From contig OX442316.1 in the NCBI GenBank assembly GCA_949358305.1, forward strand, positions 12,648,001-12,712,000: 64,000 nt of DNA. Reading direction: 5' to 3'. The position numbers and the translations under genes are program-made. The notes beneath the pieces were generated by a model that made no database searches, had not been told where the DNA came from, and was given only the letters and a program-made list of their open reading frames with translations. Shown piece by piece: positions 52,894-64,000 of the stretch. The DNA is from Strigamia acuminata. Taxonomy: Eukaryota > Arthropoda > Chilopoda > Geophilomorpha > Linotaeniidae. Numbering within the stretch: position 1 is the first letter of the stretch; each line of letters starts with the position of its first letter.

Positions 52894-55800
52894 TTAAGTT
52901 CCTTTTTGTTTCGCTTTATGGCCTTCCTCCACTTCAAAGTTGAGCTTTGAACTCGCTTCTTCCATTGCAGGCTCCGTGGGCTCATTAGCGTGCTCGATGC
53001 TCGTGTGAAACGGTTCGATTTCGTCATCCGGTTGCGGATGCTCAGTCAGATACTGCTCCAAAAAAGTGATCAACTTCTCGTGTTTGAACAAGCGCGCATC
53101 ATCCAACGGTGTGTGACCCCATCTACAAAACAAAAATAAAATTTCAACACTAAAACAAATTTTAATTTTTCAACCATTCTACCTGTCTTTCGGATTCGGC
53201 TTCACGCTGCACTGACGCAGAAGGAATTCGACGCATTCCAAGTGGCCCTCGGCCGTAGCTAGGTGAAGAGCAGTCCGGCCATCGTAATCACATTGGTTCA
53301 TGTCCAAGCCAGATAATTGATGTCTAAAATATTTTAAAAAAAAATTAATTATTAAAAAAATTGAAAAATTATTCGACAATTATCACCGTCTCATTGCAGT
53401 CACATCACCACTGGCTGCACTGAAAAGTAAACTAACAATCTGTAATCCTTTAGTCTCAAATTTATGTCGCCGGGGGTCTTTCTTTTGAGCCGTGTGCCGA
53501 AGATTGTCGTATCGATGAAAATTAAACGTCGTAACAACTTCCTAATTTCAAATTAAATTGTAAACATCTTCGAACAAAACGTCCTCGAGTAATTTATACC
53601 TCGCAGAACTGAACTCCGCGGACTGAATTCCCGAGCGCATCGAGCGGTGGGGACCACAAACACATCCCCATCACATTAGGGACCACGAGTAGAAGGGCCC
53701 CAGACACGCCTGATTTGGCAGGAAGACCAACCTGCAATTAGACGATAAAATTATGTAATAACTGCGCTTCATTTCGCGGTTTAAAGAGTCACTTTAAAAG
53801 CGAATTGTCCGGAATAATCATACATTCCGCAAGAATGCATGAGCGATAAAACATCTCGAACAGCATGCGTTTGGAAAACCTTTTCCCCAGTCGTGGGGCA
53901 AATGCCACCGTTAGCTAAAGTAGCAGCTATGACGCTCATCGATTCACAATTGGCTTCCAAAGCACATAACTGTAAAAATAATAATAAAAAAGATTAAAAA
54001 CATCTAAAAAATTATATATTAATAAAGGTATATCTATATATGTATATTTTTTTTACCCTACAATAAAATACTCTACCTAGGGATATTCTAAATTGCGGGT
54101 ATCAGTAACTAAATAAGAAGATACGACTGGTAAAATTATTAAAATAATTTTAAAACATAAAATTAGGATAAATAAAAATATAAATCATAACTAAAAATAA
54201 ATATTTTTTTTTCTAGGAAACGACTGATGACAGATTAGATTAAAACATCCGGTTTGATCATACTTGGAAGTAGAAGTCCATCGTTTCCCTCAAGTTACAT
54301 TTTTCTGGGAAACATTTATGTTCGCGCATATAAAATCCCAAAGCATAATTTCTGTCAGCTGCATCTCGCTCAGATAAAAATCTAATCAAATGAATAGTAA
54401 GTTCATTTAGTTTCCCGAAAAAAAAACCACATCAAGAAATTCAGTTGTATTTTTTTTTTACGTCGAATTGTTGAATCCGAGAAATTCATATCCCGTCAAT
54501 CTTTTAAAATAATTTGTCACCTGCTCAAAAAAAAAATCGAGAATTAATAACCCAAAATTAAATTCATTTTTTAAAAAAAAATACGTACAAAATCAAACTT
54601 ATCAGACACTTTCATTTGAGGTTCTACCAAACGTTGCAGCAAAGAACATATAATTATTGCTCCAGCATTTATCATTGGATTGTGCGGTTTTTCTGTAAAT
54701 AAAATCAGTTTAAAAAATAAAAATCGAGTAACAATTTATTTTTACTATTATAATCCAATATGAGCTCGTTAAACATTCTTCCACTCGGTTCTTGACCAAC
54801 ATATTTGTGAACGACTTCAGCTCCAACTTCATTCAAAGCAATGGCGTAAGTCAATGGTTTGCTGCACGACTGAACAGTGAATGGAACTTCGATGTCTCCG
54901 ATTGAATACCTGAACATTAAAAAAAATTAATAATAATACAAAATAATAATTAAAAAAAAAAAAAAACCTCTGTCCATCGACGGTGCAGAGAGAAACGCCC
55001 CAATAATCCGGACTGAATCGATCTAACTGCGGTATATAATTAGCAACTTTTCCCGCATGATTGGATTTGCATTTCCAGTAGAACTCTTCAATGTACTTGC
55101 AAAAATTCGTAAAATCAGGCACCACAAACTGTCCGCGAAAAGCTCGGCTGATGAGCACAATATTTTCTAAAATAACACTAAAAAATTAAATAGAATAAAA
55201 AAAAGAATTAATGAAATGCCACATTCACATCAATTGAAATGCAATTTATTACCTTTTAAATGTTTCTTTATCTAAAGTAAGTGCTTCGGCTGAGCCGGTT
55301 TCGCCAAATTTTTGTTCTCGTACAGTTTTCAAATTATTCATCAACTCGCGCAACCTCGGATCAGTTTTTCGTAAACCAGTCGCCCGTAAAGCCTGAAATA
55401 AATATTTAAACAACAAAGATTATTGCTCAATATACAATTTGTGCAACAAAAGATGTTTGATGCAACACACGACCGCATTGCACAACAAACTTATGCACAT
55501 TACCACCATCATTAAAACTTTATATCTTCTTAGTTCTTACCGCTAAGAATTTTCCAACCGGAACGAGATTTTCCTCATTTTTAAATAAGGCAAACAAAAT
55601 ATCATCCACATTATGCTGATGCAAATTCGTTGAACTATAAAAAAAAATAAATAAAAAATAAAAAAAATTAATTCCACATTTTTACATCAGAAAATTTAAT
55701 AAATTAAATTGAAATTCCACTCGTAAAATATGCAAAATGTTACAAATTTACCTGTAGTTATTCTCAAACGGTAAACTAAGCTCATGAATTTCCTCGGTAC

Positions 55801-57837
55801 CAATTTCCAACACATCCCCAGTGATAGCAATCCTTTCCCTTTCGCGTGAGACATTGCACGTATAAAAACATCGAATTTTTAAACTATCACTTCTCGCAGC
55901 TAGACACGAATCAAACAAATTCCTACCAACATTCTGTCTCACTAAAGTGGCTAAAAACCGAGCAACCACCATTTTCGACAATCTAGAGCGTCATTAGTCG
56001 CAACCGTGAGCTCTTACGACTGCAATTCATCAGTGGAAATCAATAAAATATTGAAATTGCAGCTACAAAATAAGACACTAAAGACTAAAAGTATTCCCGC
56101 GCGTAAACAGACGTGTTCCGCCAGCTGAGGAACGTGACGCCGCAGTAGAAATCAATAGCCCAATGTGACGCTCACGACGCCTGGTCTACCTGACAAAACC
56201 TGTATCTACTTAAAACAACTTGTAATTTTATTAAAATCTATATGTACGTCATCTTGGGATGCTACACGAACTTTTTCCCATCAAATCAACACTGCGTCAT
56301 ATTTCCATGGCAACCGACTTGTTGTTTTAATATCTCATCAAATAAATTTCATTACATTAAAAATTTATTACTTTAAATTTTTTTTTTTTAAATAAAAATA
56401 TATTTTTAGATGCAAAATGTAAATAAAATAAATTTATCGATTGTTTCCCTTTACGAGGCCTACGCAACTCCATGTGGACAAAGTGCAAATAAATGTTGGC
56501 TCAACGCCATTTGCGTAAAGAAAATCACAAGACTAATCTCAGGATATTACGAGTCTATTGAAATAGAACAATATGAGCTCGTCAAGATGCCAAACTTCAA
56601 ACAAATTGATGTTTGCTGCTTGATGAAGCGTGAGCAGCGGCCATCTTAGTTGCCAAACAGAATATTTTATATTAAGTAATTTGGTTCGAAATTGGTGATC
56701 TTTTCTGATTGGCCTTTCACGAGCACGTCAAGTCGTCAATCGATATTTTCAAGATCTTTTTCAAGGTCAAATTTTTTTTTTTTTATTTATTTCAATATAA
56801 ACCAGCCCGATTTAAGCATCGCATACCGAGCGGCCAAAAAAATAATTAAATAAACAAAAATAAACACTTCACTAGATGCCAAAAGGACCTCGATCGCTTT
56901 CTCGTCTCACTCACTGGAGACTTGTTATTTTGAAAACTAAACCTCGCTTTGCTTTTTAAATAAAAGATAAATCACCAATATCGTCCATCAGAGCCCTATT
57001 TTAGTCCCTTTATAGTTTATCCCTTAAAAACATTTTTTAAAGCTTCAATTACACATAAAAAATGTTTAAAAAAATTATTAAAACACCGCCAGAAATTCGG
57101 CTTCCCCGCTTAACACATAAATAGATAATTCCATAAAATATTAAATCATTTTAAAATTAAAAAAAAAGAAAATTATTAAAGAATTCTTCCCCAAATTCCA
57201 CACCAAAAAAAATAAATTAAAATTTCCAATGATTAATAAAAAATACCCATTAACCGGAAGTCCCTGTCTTCAATATTGATTCACCAAAAAAAATCAATAA
57301 AAAAAATACATTTTAACCACTAAGAACTCTCCATTACACAAAAATCCATCAAAAACCCATCAGATAATAATACTAATCTTCTTATCTGAGTATTAACGGA
57401 CCTAAAAAAAAGAACAAAACGAAAGAAAACAAAAAATTCTAATAGGCCTAACATGTCAACAAGTAAATTACAACGAAAAGCGATTAAAAATAAAACGGCA
57501 CTTACTAATCGTCCGATTCCTCCTTTTTCTCCTTTCCCAAGTCTCCCACATTGAATTCATCAACCGGATGAATGATCCCAGCTTTGTGCGACTTGTTAAA
57601 TGGAGTTCCGTCGTGGAATTGACGACGCGGACTCGCTGGCAAACTGGCGGCCGCACAGGCGCACGAAGTGGCGGCATTCCTAATGGGTATCGATGCCCCC
57701 AATTCGGTACTGCAACTCGGGGGTAAACAATTCAAGTTTAAAATCTGCCTTTTTCGAATTTGTTTCGGTGATAACGGCTGTCTCAACACGACACGGAGAT
57801 TTTTCAGTTGCGATGCCAAATGAGTCGATACCGACAT
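52894..57837 (-). CDS. GLS: Mitochondrial glutaminase (GLS) with ankyrin repeats and two alternative first exons
   Basis: Common exons: 55541-55634, 55253-55392, 54968-55177, 54746-54909, 54589-54692, 54462-54520, 54264-54381, 53793-53969, 53600-53731, 53387-53541, 53183-53323, 52894-53122. First exon is either 57506-57837 (distal, 684 residues in all) or 55752-55972 (proximal, 647 residues); both end in phase 2 and fit the same second exon, and both are rich in Arg/Ser/Leu like mitochondrial presequences. The serine-hydrolase-like catalytic domain is complete: [17 protein letters not shown], the S-x-x-K pair in VQSCSKPL (Ser236/Lys239, proximal numbering), [36 protein letters not shown]. Ankyrin repeats follow ([26 protein letters not shown]). 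It converts glutamine to glutamate and ammonia. Confidence 0.92.
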
Positions 57838-60800
57838 GATGTCGAGAGAAAACCGCGCCGAATTTTTCACGGGTTATTTCTTTAAATAGATCGCAGTTTT
57901 TGCTATTTAAAATGTCGCTGTCGTGAGGCAAAGTGATGTCAATTTTTTTCTACAATTTAGTTGACGGTTAAAACGCAGGGAAGGATATTTGAATAAGAAG
58001 GGAATGCCGGCTCCGTACTACACATCAATAAGCAGCTTCTTAGCACCGGAAATACTCTTTCCACGTGCAGAGAGCGCTACTCGGTTTTCTGTCGCCATCT
58101 ATGGTGGGAATTTGATATTGTATTGTTCTCTGTTGTTGTGAAATTGAAAATTGTTAGTGATAGATCAATTCCTTTTTGAAAAAAGGAAATATACCTTGGA
58201 TTTATAGTTGGTTGGGGTTGTTTGGGAATTATTTGAGTTATCATTGCTAAAAATAAAATGGTAGAAGTGAAATTATATTATTTTTGGATAGCCGAAGAGT
58301 GGTGCACTAATGGTATCAGAATTCTGCGTAGAACAGGTCGATGCGTAGATTGTTTTCTAAAAATAAAACGGTTGGAATAAATTAAATTTAATATGACAGA
58401 AAAATTATAATTTCAAAATGAGGCTATGTTTTATTTCAATACATTTCCCTTCTTTCTTTATCATTACAAAAAAAAAACCAAAAAAAAAAATCCTGGTTTA
58501 CCCTTGCAGGTATCGCCATCACGTGAGAAATTCTTTAAACATAAACAAATCAAACTTCATAAGAGAACCGGGTTTGGAGAATTTAAAATTGTTTTCTGGA
58601 AAACAAACTAAAATCACCAAATTTTCATCACAAAAAAAAATATTTTTATTTCATTTTCTAAAATAAATTTAATTTTATTTTTTTGTAAAAATATCGAAAA
58701 AGTTGAAGAAATGTCATGAACAAAAATTGCCTGATAAAAATATGAATAAAGTGAGCAAAATAAAGCACAAGTATGGAAGTACAGACCTTGTGAAGTGCAG
58801 TGGAAACATTTCAGGGGCCAGAACATTGCGCACACGCCGGCTCGAACAGCTTCATTTTATGGCCGTTTTGCATACATCTGCATGTCGACACTTGGGCCTT
58901 TCCTCTCATAAATTAGGGCCATAAATCGATGCTTATTCTGCGGGGGCTCCAACTTTTTCCACCATTTTTGCTCATTGTTTAGTCATGAGTTTTCTTTCGT
59001 ATATACCTACCAGCTGACCATGCAAAGGACATAAAACAAGACGACGGCGCTTCTGCTCCCTGACTGTGCATCAACCGCGTATCGAATATCCGCTTGTTCA
59101 GCTGAAAAAATATATGCAAAACATGAATAACGATCAACTCCATCAAACTTTCTCACGTATGCGATACCGATTTGTCAAAATAAAATATTACACCCAAAAT
59201 GGAACAATTTCGACATCTAAAAACACAAATTCAACGCGTTTTTCGCCAATATTTTAAACCAAAAAAATAATTTAAAAAAAAATAATTGATTTTTTTTTAA
59301 TTTTAATTTTTTTCCCGACGAAACAAGAAAATGCATGTTCGCAGTGTTGTTAGAAAATTGAAGAGACTTATAATTGTGTGGGTGGAGTGCATTTTTCCAT
59401 TCCATCCATACAAGAACAAGGCGATTTATTCCTGTGTGCAGCTGCTGGATTTTTGTAATTATGCAAACAGAGCGTGAACGGTTTGCGTCTAGCTAGGCCT
59501 TAGAATCAAATCACGAATGTGATGGACGAGGCTCCATCAAAACCGCAGGGAACTCACGACACCCACAAAAAGCAACAAAAATACCTAAACCATTCGAACT
59601 ACAAAAATCCAATAATTCATTCCTCGCAAAACAAAACAAAAAAATGACAAATACAAATATAAATAAAAATGATAAAAACCACACATGTCCAAATCCGAGC
59701 TCAGTCACGACCTACTTGATATCGACACCCATTAAAAACGTCATTAATTCACGCGTAAATTTATTAAAAGGATTAAACATACAGTTCCCTGTTCCCCGCC
59801 CTGAAAAGCGACAATTTTACGACACACACACACATGACAATCTGCACAAACAGGCAAACGCAAAACTAAGTCAAACTCAAAAACAAATATAGGAAGCCAT
59901 TTACACACACAACATCCGTCCCCTCGATTGCAATTTCGGAGCGCAAAAGACAGACGCGGCTTTGTTTGTGAGCAAATAAGCCAATACCTGTGATCATGGG
60001 ACCCTAATGGACAAGTATCGAGCAGAAGGAAATTGAAAAAAAACCACAAATAAGATCACGAATCAATATCCATTCAATTTCCCCGACAAAAAAGCGAAAA
60101 ATGTAAATTTTCCAACTCGGAGAAATCGTCACGAAAACTCAAAGTGCACTTAGAAGGGACCCCCAACGGCGCCGCGCAGCGTGGGTGGTGGTTTTGGTGG
60201 TTTTTGGCGGCCTTCCTTTCTCCCATTTGGCAAACAATCAAGGGACACCTCGTTGGTCCAGACAGGGGGCCGTAAATCTCCCCCTTCATGCTAGACCTCA
60301 ATGTACTATACTTGTAGCGCGTGCGTGAGTGTGGGGTTGAGGGGTGAGTAAGATGAGGGGACACCTACCACACGTACACGCGATATGTGACAAACGCGTC
60401 CAGCTTATGATGAGCCATTGTCCCGTTCTCGCTCGACCTTAGATCACTCTTCCCACCCCTATCCAGCTGGCGAGTGGGGTCCCGAACCACTAACTGCCCA
60501 AGAATGCACTTCTTCGGACAAAGAAACATGTCTAAATTCATTTCACTGCGTTTCGGAGAAACGATTGAGTGTCCCCCGGTGCCATTAAAGGAAAAATTTA
60601 TAAAAAGAGGAATAACAAAAATTAAATTGTCGACGTTTCAAAGTTCCGTCCGCCACCCCCTAGTGAGCGAGCTAATTTTATCAGAAAAATGAAAAATGGG
60701 CCCAATTAGCATAGTAAAAACTCGTTACAAAATACTAAACGCATTTGTGTAAATCAAATTGAACTTTGAATAGATAAAAGTAGAACTGGGCACTTCTAAA

Positions 60801-63800
60801 AATAAGCTTTAGCTTGTGCAGGCAAGGCCGGGATTAGTGTAATTTCGTTTTTTTATAGCTTTATTACAGAGCCAAAAATATCGCGAGTGGAGTAAATGAG
60901 TGGGCGTGCAGTGTGTGCAAAAGTCGTATTTCGCATGCAACGACACCGCAGAATTCAATTGCGACTCGGCTTGGCGTGCCACATTCATTGCAAGAGGATG
61001 CACTCGCCTGTCAGGTATTTGTCAACTCACTTCATTATATTGTAGAGATTCTATAAACAACCGCGCCTAAAACGTTCAGTTTTGCCACTAACCATACATG
61101 CAAATGTCATGAGCTTTTATTTTGGAGATTTATACTTTGATTTGTAGAAATAAGAAATAAATTTAATCGTTTTTGTTTGGCTTGGATTTTAAAGTTTAAC
61201 CTCAACAAATCACGTTATTAATCACGTCACGAATGATACTGCCGCTTTATAAGCATCATTCAAATTTGTCAAATGGTTAATCTTTTGACATTTAAACTGC
61301 CTTGGTAATTGTGCACATTCACATTTAGATTTATGAGTTAAATATTTCGTAATCGTGCTAAAAATTTACTTTGATAAGCGATAAAAACTTGCACAAGTGT
61401 TTACATTTATAGTAAAACAAAAATTAAACGATGATTTACGTGTTTTTTATTTTCGGTTTCATTCTACGTAGATGCATTTGTTGGAGGTTAGAAATTTGAA
61501 ATTTCTATCCCAACATCAATTTCAAACTGAACGTTTCAAGTTTGAAAAATTTCCCTTACACAAACATTAAAAAAAAATTATCAAAAATCTGTGATTTTCA
61601 TTTCTAAACGGGTTTAATGTAGTCAGACTGCCGGTATAAGCATATTTCCATGCCGCCAAAGCTCGATTTATTGCGGCCGCCGAACTCCATCAACGAAAAA
61701 CCCTTTCAGATTTATTAAAACGCCAATAAATTAGAATTAAATTTAAAATTCTAATCTAGCAAACATTTTAATTCCGTTTTTTCCTATTACTATATTAGTC
61801 CTATTTACCATCTATTTCGCAAACTTCAAACCACACTTACCTTTTTCAATATTGACAATAAATGATTGTCGGAAGTCGCCTTTCGAGTCGAGACTTGAAA
61901 ACTCGTGGTACAACGTAAACATTCAACACAATTAAGATCTTACGACGCCCGACTTTCAACGTCGCCAGAAAAATATTACAAAAAATAAATAAATAAATAA
62001 ATAAAAACTCACTTAAAAAAATAAAAATATACCACATAATATATATATATAAAAAAAATATCTTTACCCACTTGAATCCATTTTTACTCAGTTTATTGAA
62101 TGTTGCCATCATTTATTTAAAACCACGAGCATAAAACCGCGCATCGGTCCAAACTCCACACTTGCAAACCCCGACATGGACCTGGATCGCGGGGCTACAC
62201 GAGGATTTGCCTGCACTCATAATTCAACGGACACAGGACTCTGCAAGCTCGTCGCATCAGGTCATTCGTGCATGAGTAAAAGAGCAGGAAAACCGGCAAT
62301 AGCACTTCGATTACCCCATTTTTTCACCCTTCTATTGCTTTCCCCCCTTTTGTAAAACCGCACATCAAATTTCCTCGATACACGGTCGAAATTCAAAAAC
62401 GTGTCAAACTCCGACGACATTTCCTGTTATACCCGAAACAGGAACCAAAGAGTTAATAGCAGTTGCTTAAAATATCATTAAAATTTCAAAGGGTTATATT
62501 CGATAAATAAATCCGAAAAACAAATCCCTCGAGCAATTCTAACTGTCATAACTGGATCCTTTAATTAACCCAATGTTTCCGAGGGACACGACTTCTCCTC
62601 CACAATACCATCTGCTTTTTTCTTTTTTAATCCAACTCCAAATTAATTGGATTATCACGGCATTCGCCCTCACATCGTCCATCATTTCGAGCCTCTTTGC
62701 TCTAGGCCGAATGGCGTCATCAAACTGCCGCTCCGTTTCATCTAGCGTCGTATCGTCAATCATTAAGACGAGAATTGAGTCGCAAACTCAAGTTCAACAA
62801 CAAATCACGACTAATTTCCACTTTTTTCTCTCTCACCAAGTGTCAATTCACGAGTATCAAATGTAAATAATCCTCCCAATGTCGTAAAAAGTTTAACTCG
62901 GCCCCAATCGTTCAAAAAATATACTTTACAATCTATTTCTTTTTACTTCATGCATTCAAAAATCTGTAGCATTTTGCGGAATTAATATTATTAATATTAT
63001 TTGTACATTAAATAATGCATTTTTTATTCATATATATGACCACTAATAATATTGAGAATACATTTTGTAAAACATATTATCATTTGCGCACAAAAACGTA
63101 TTACAAAATGCACTGAAATATAATTTCAACGTATTTTTGAACCACATGGGCGTGCGGCAAATCTAGATTTCGCTTTATTGACCGTTAAGTTGGCCTTATC
63201 AAGCTTTTCTAGGACATCCTTTACGCGTATTAAACGTTCGTCTTGAAGTATTTTGAAACACTAATGAGTATTACCTGTGGCAGAATTAATTGAACAGACT
63301 TTTTGCGGGTATGGGAAGAGATTTATACGACACCTAGTGGGAACGATTAATAATCTCCATTCAATATGCATATTAGGAAACCTAAGGATGGGAGTGGCGT
63401 TGTTCTGGCTCGGCTCGCGACTCCCAACCTCAAGGCGGTGATTTAGAAATTGATCAGACTCTCTCTCGCATCGATTTATGACACTGGATGAAGGCGCACA
63501 CCCGGTGAAAGATTGCCTCTGTTCAATGGGAGGCGCGCAATTAATCGATGCGCATATCGAATCTCGTGTCAGCACCTACTATTGTTTTAGCCATCTTTGT
63601 CTCGAGTGACGAGAAAAATGAATCAAAATGAATCAAAATGAATCAAAATGGGTGTGGAAGAACATCATTTCTTGACAAATTGAAGCATATTTTTCACACA
63701 AAAAAAAAATTAAAAAAAAAAAATTTCTTACCGGTAAAATTAAAATTGGCATTGTTTGCGCGATTCGGAGCCACGAAGCGACCGCTTCTTGCGTGTGCAG

Positions 63801-64000
63801 GTGTGAAACAATAGTATAAGTCTGAAGGGAGTCAACGATGTGCCATTTTCATTTTTCATAGGGTCCACAACTGACATGCACGACGTGCTAAGAATTTTTG
63901 ATTTCAAAGATACGAGTTGAGAATTATTTGAAAGGAATAAAAAAAATAAAAATCTTTTTCACACACAAAAATATACAATGGACGTGGTGACGTGAACATC
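57838..64000. other. Gene-poor right end; simple repeats only
   Basis: Six kilobases without a supported exon. All open frames are short, lack splice-linked partners and have composition like the background. Simple repeats include an AAAT-type run at about 61,984-62,006 and three tandem copies of a 10-bp unit (aatcaaaatg) at 63,621-63,650. A retroelement relic lies at 63,146-63,245. It may be an intergenic region or a large intron of a gene beyond the window. Confidence 0.5.
63146..63245 (-). pseudogene. Relic of a Ty3/Gypsy reverse transcriptase
   Basis: The minus strand reads RVKDVLEKLDKANLTVNKAK, which closely matches the segment after the YLDD motif in the complete element (IKDVLERLDKANLSVNKEKS) but is not identical. 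Only about 30 codons remain. It comes from a related but different element. Confidence 0.7.

Noticed and set aside
56410-56649. 79-residue plus-strand ORF
   Set aside because: It lies inside the intron between the two alternative glutaminase first exons. I could not relate it to any family or link it to other exons.
57505-57870. Stand-alone small minus-strand gene with mitochondrial-like N-terminus
   Set aside because: Its TAG overlaps a strong donor and its phase fits GLS exon 2, so it is better explained as an alternative first exon of glutaminase.
62573-62866. 97-residue plus-strand ORF at the right end
   Set aside because: Low-complexity Ser/Gln-rich sequence without exon partners or recognisable motif; an overlapping ORF of similar length runs on the other strand.

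Overview
Eukaryotic, animal nuclear DNA. The window is AT-rich. Genes are split by many very short GT-AG introns (mostly 50-70 bp), intergenic gaps are small, and recognisable proteins include Cys-loop channels, peroxisomal acyl-CoA oxidases, a mitochondrial glutaminase, a ZnT-type zinc transporter and fucolectin/sushi proteins. This suggests a compact arthropod genome (springtail or small crustacean type); the species cannot be fixed from sequence alone. Exon boundaries below were built by hand from splice sites, and every complete model keeps frame across all its exons.

Layout: (1) 1-3.1 kb: 3' part of a FASTK/RAP-domain gene (+), HDDC2-like nucleotidase (-), and MRPS28 (+), the last two divergent from a 145-bp promoter. 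(2) 3.3-11 kb: three minus-strand secreted or membrane genes built from sushi (CCP) and fucolectin-type domains. (3) 11.6-13 kb: mARC-like MOSC enzyme. (4) 14.7-15.3 kb: small unrecognised gene (+). (5) 15.5-18.3 kb: SLC30/ZnT zinc transporter with an extended N-terminus. (6) 19.8-44.5 kb: three tandem Cys-loop ligand-gated channel genes (LGIC-1, -2, -3). The fourth intron of LGIC-2 is split by a complete 13.1-kb Ty3/Gypsy LTR retrotransposon (24,248-37,393) with equal-length, apparently identical 1,653-bp LTRs, a gag-pol -1 frameshift signal and an unusual Cys-rich third ORF. The matching intron of LGIC-3 carries two short inverted-repeat elements. (7) 39-41 kb: a small nest of unrecognised, apparently intronless membrane-protein ORFs with hairpins beside their starts and duplicated Ser/Arg-rich fragments. 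(8) 46.1-52.1 kb: two tandem acyl-CoA oxidase genes (+). (9) 52.9-57.8 kb: glutaminase (-) with two alternative first exons. (10) 57.9-64 kb: no gene I can support, only simple repeats and a relic of a second retroelement.

There is no operon. Shared themes are mitochondrial function (FASTK-like, MRPS28, mARC, GLS), peroxisomal beta-oxidation (two ACOX paralogues), extracellular recognition (sushi/fucolectin cluster) and neuronal or sensory channels (LGIC array). The most noteworthy items are the third ORF and frameshift cassette of the young retrotransposon, repeated insertion into the same LGIC intron, the CCP-fucolectin-CCP single-pass receptor with a tyrosine-bearing tail, and the orphan membrane-protein nest.
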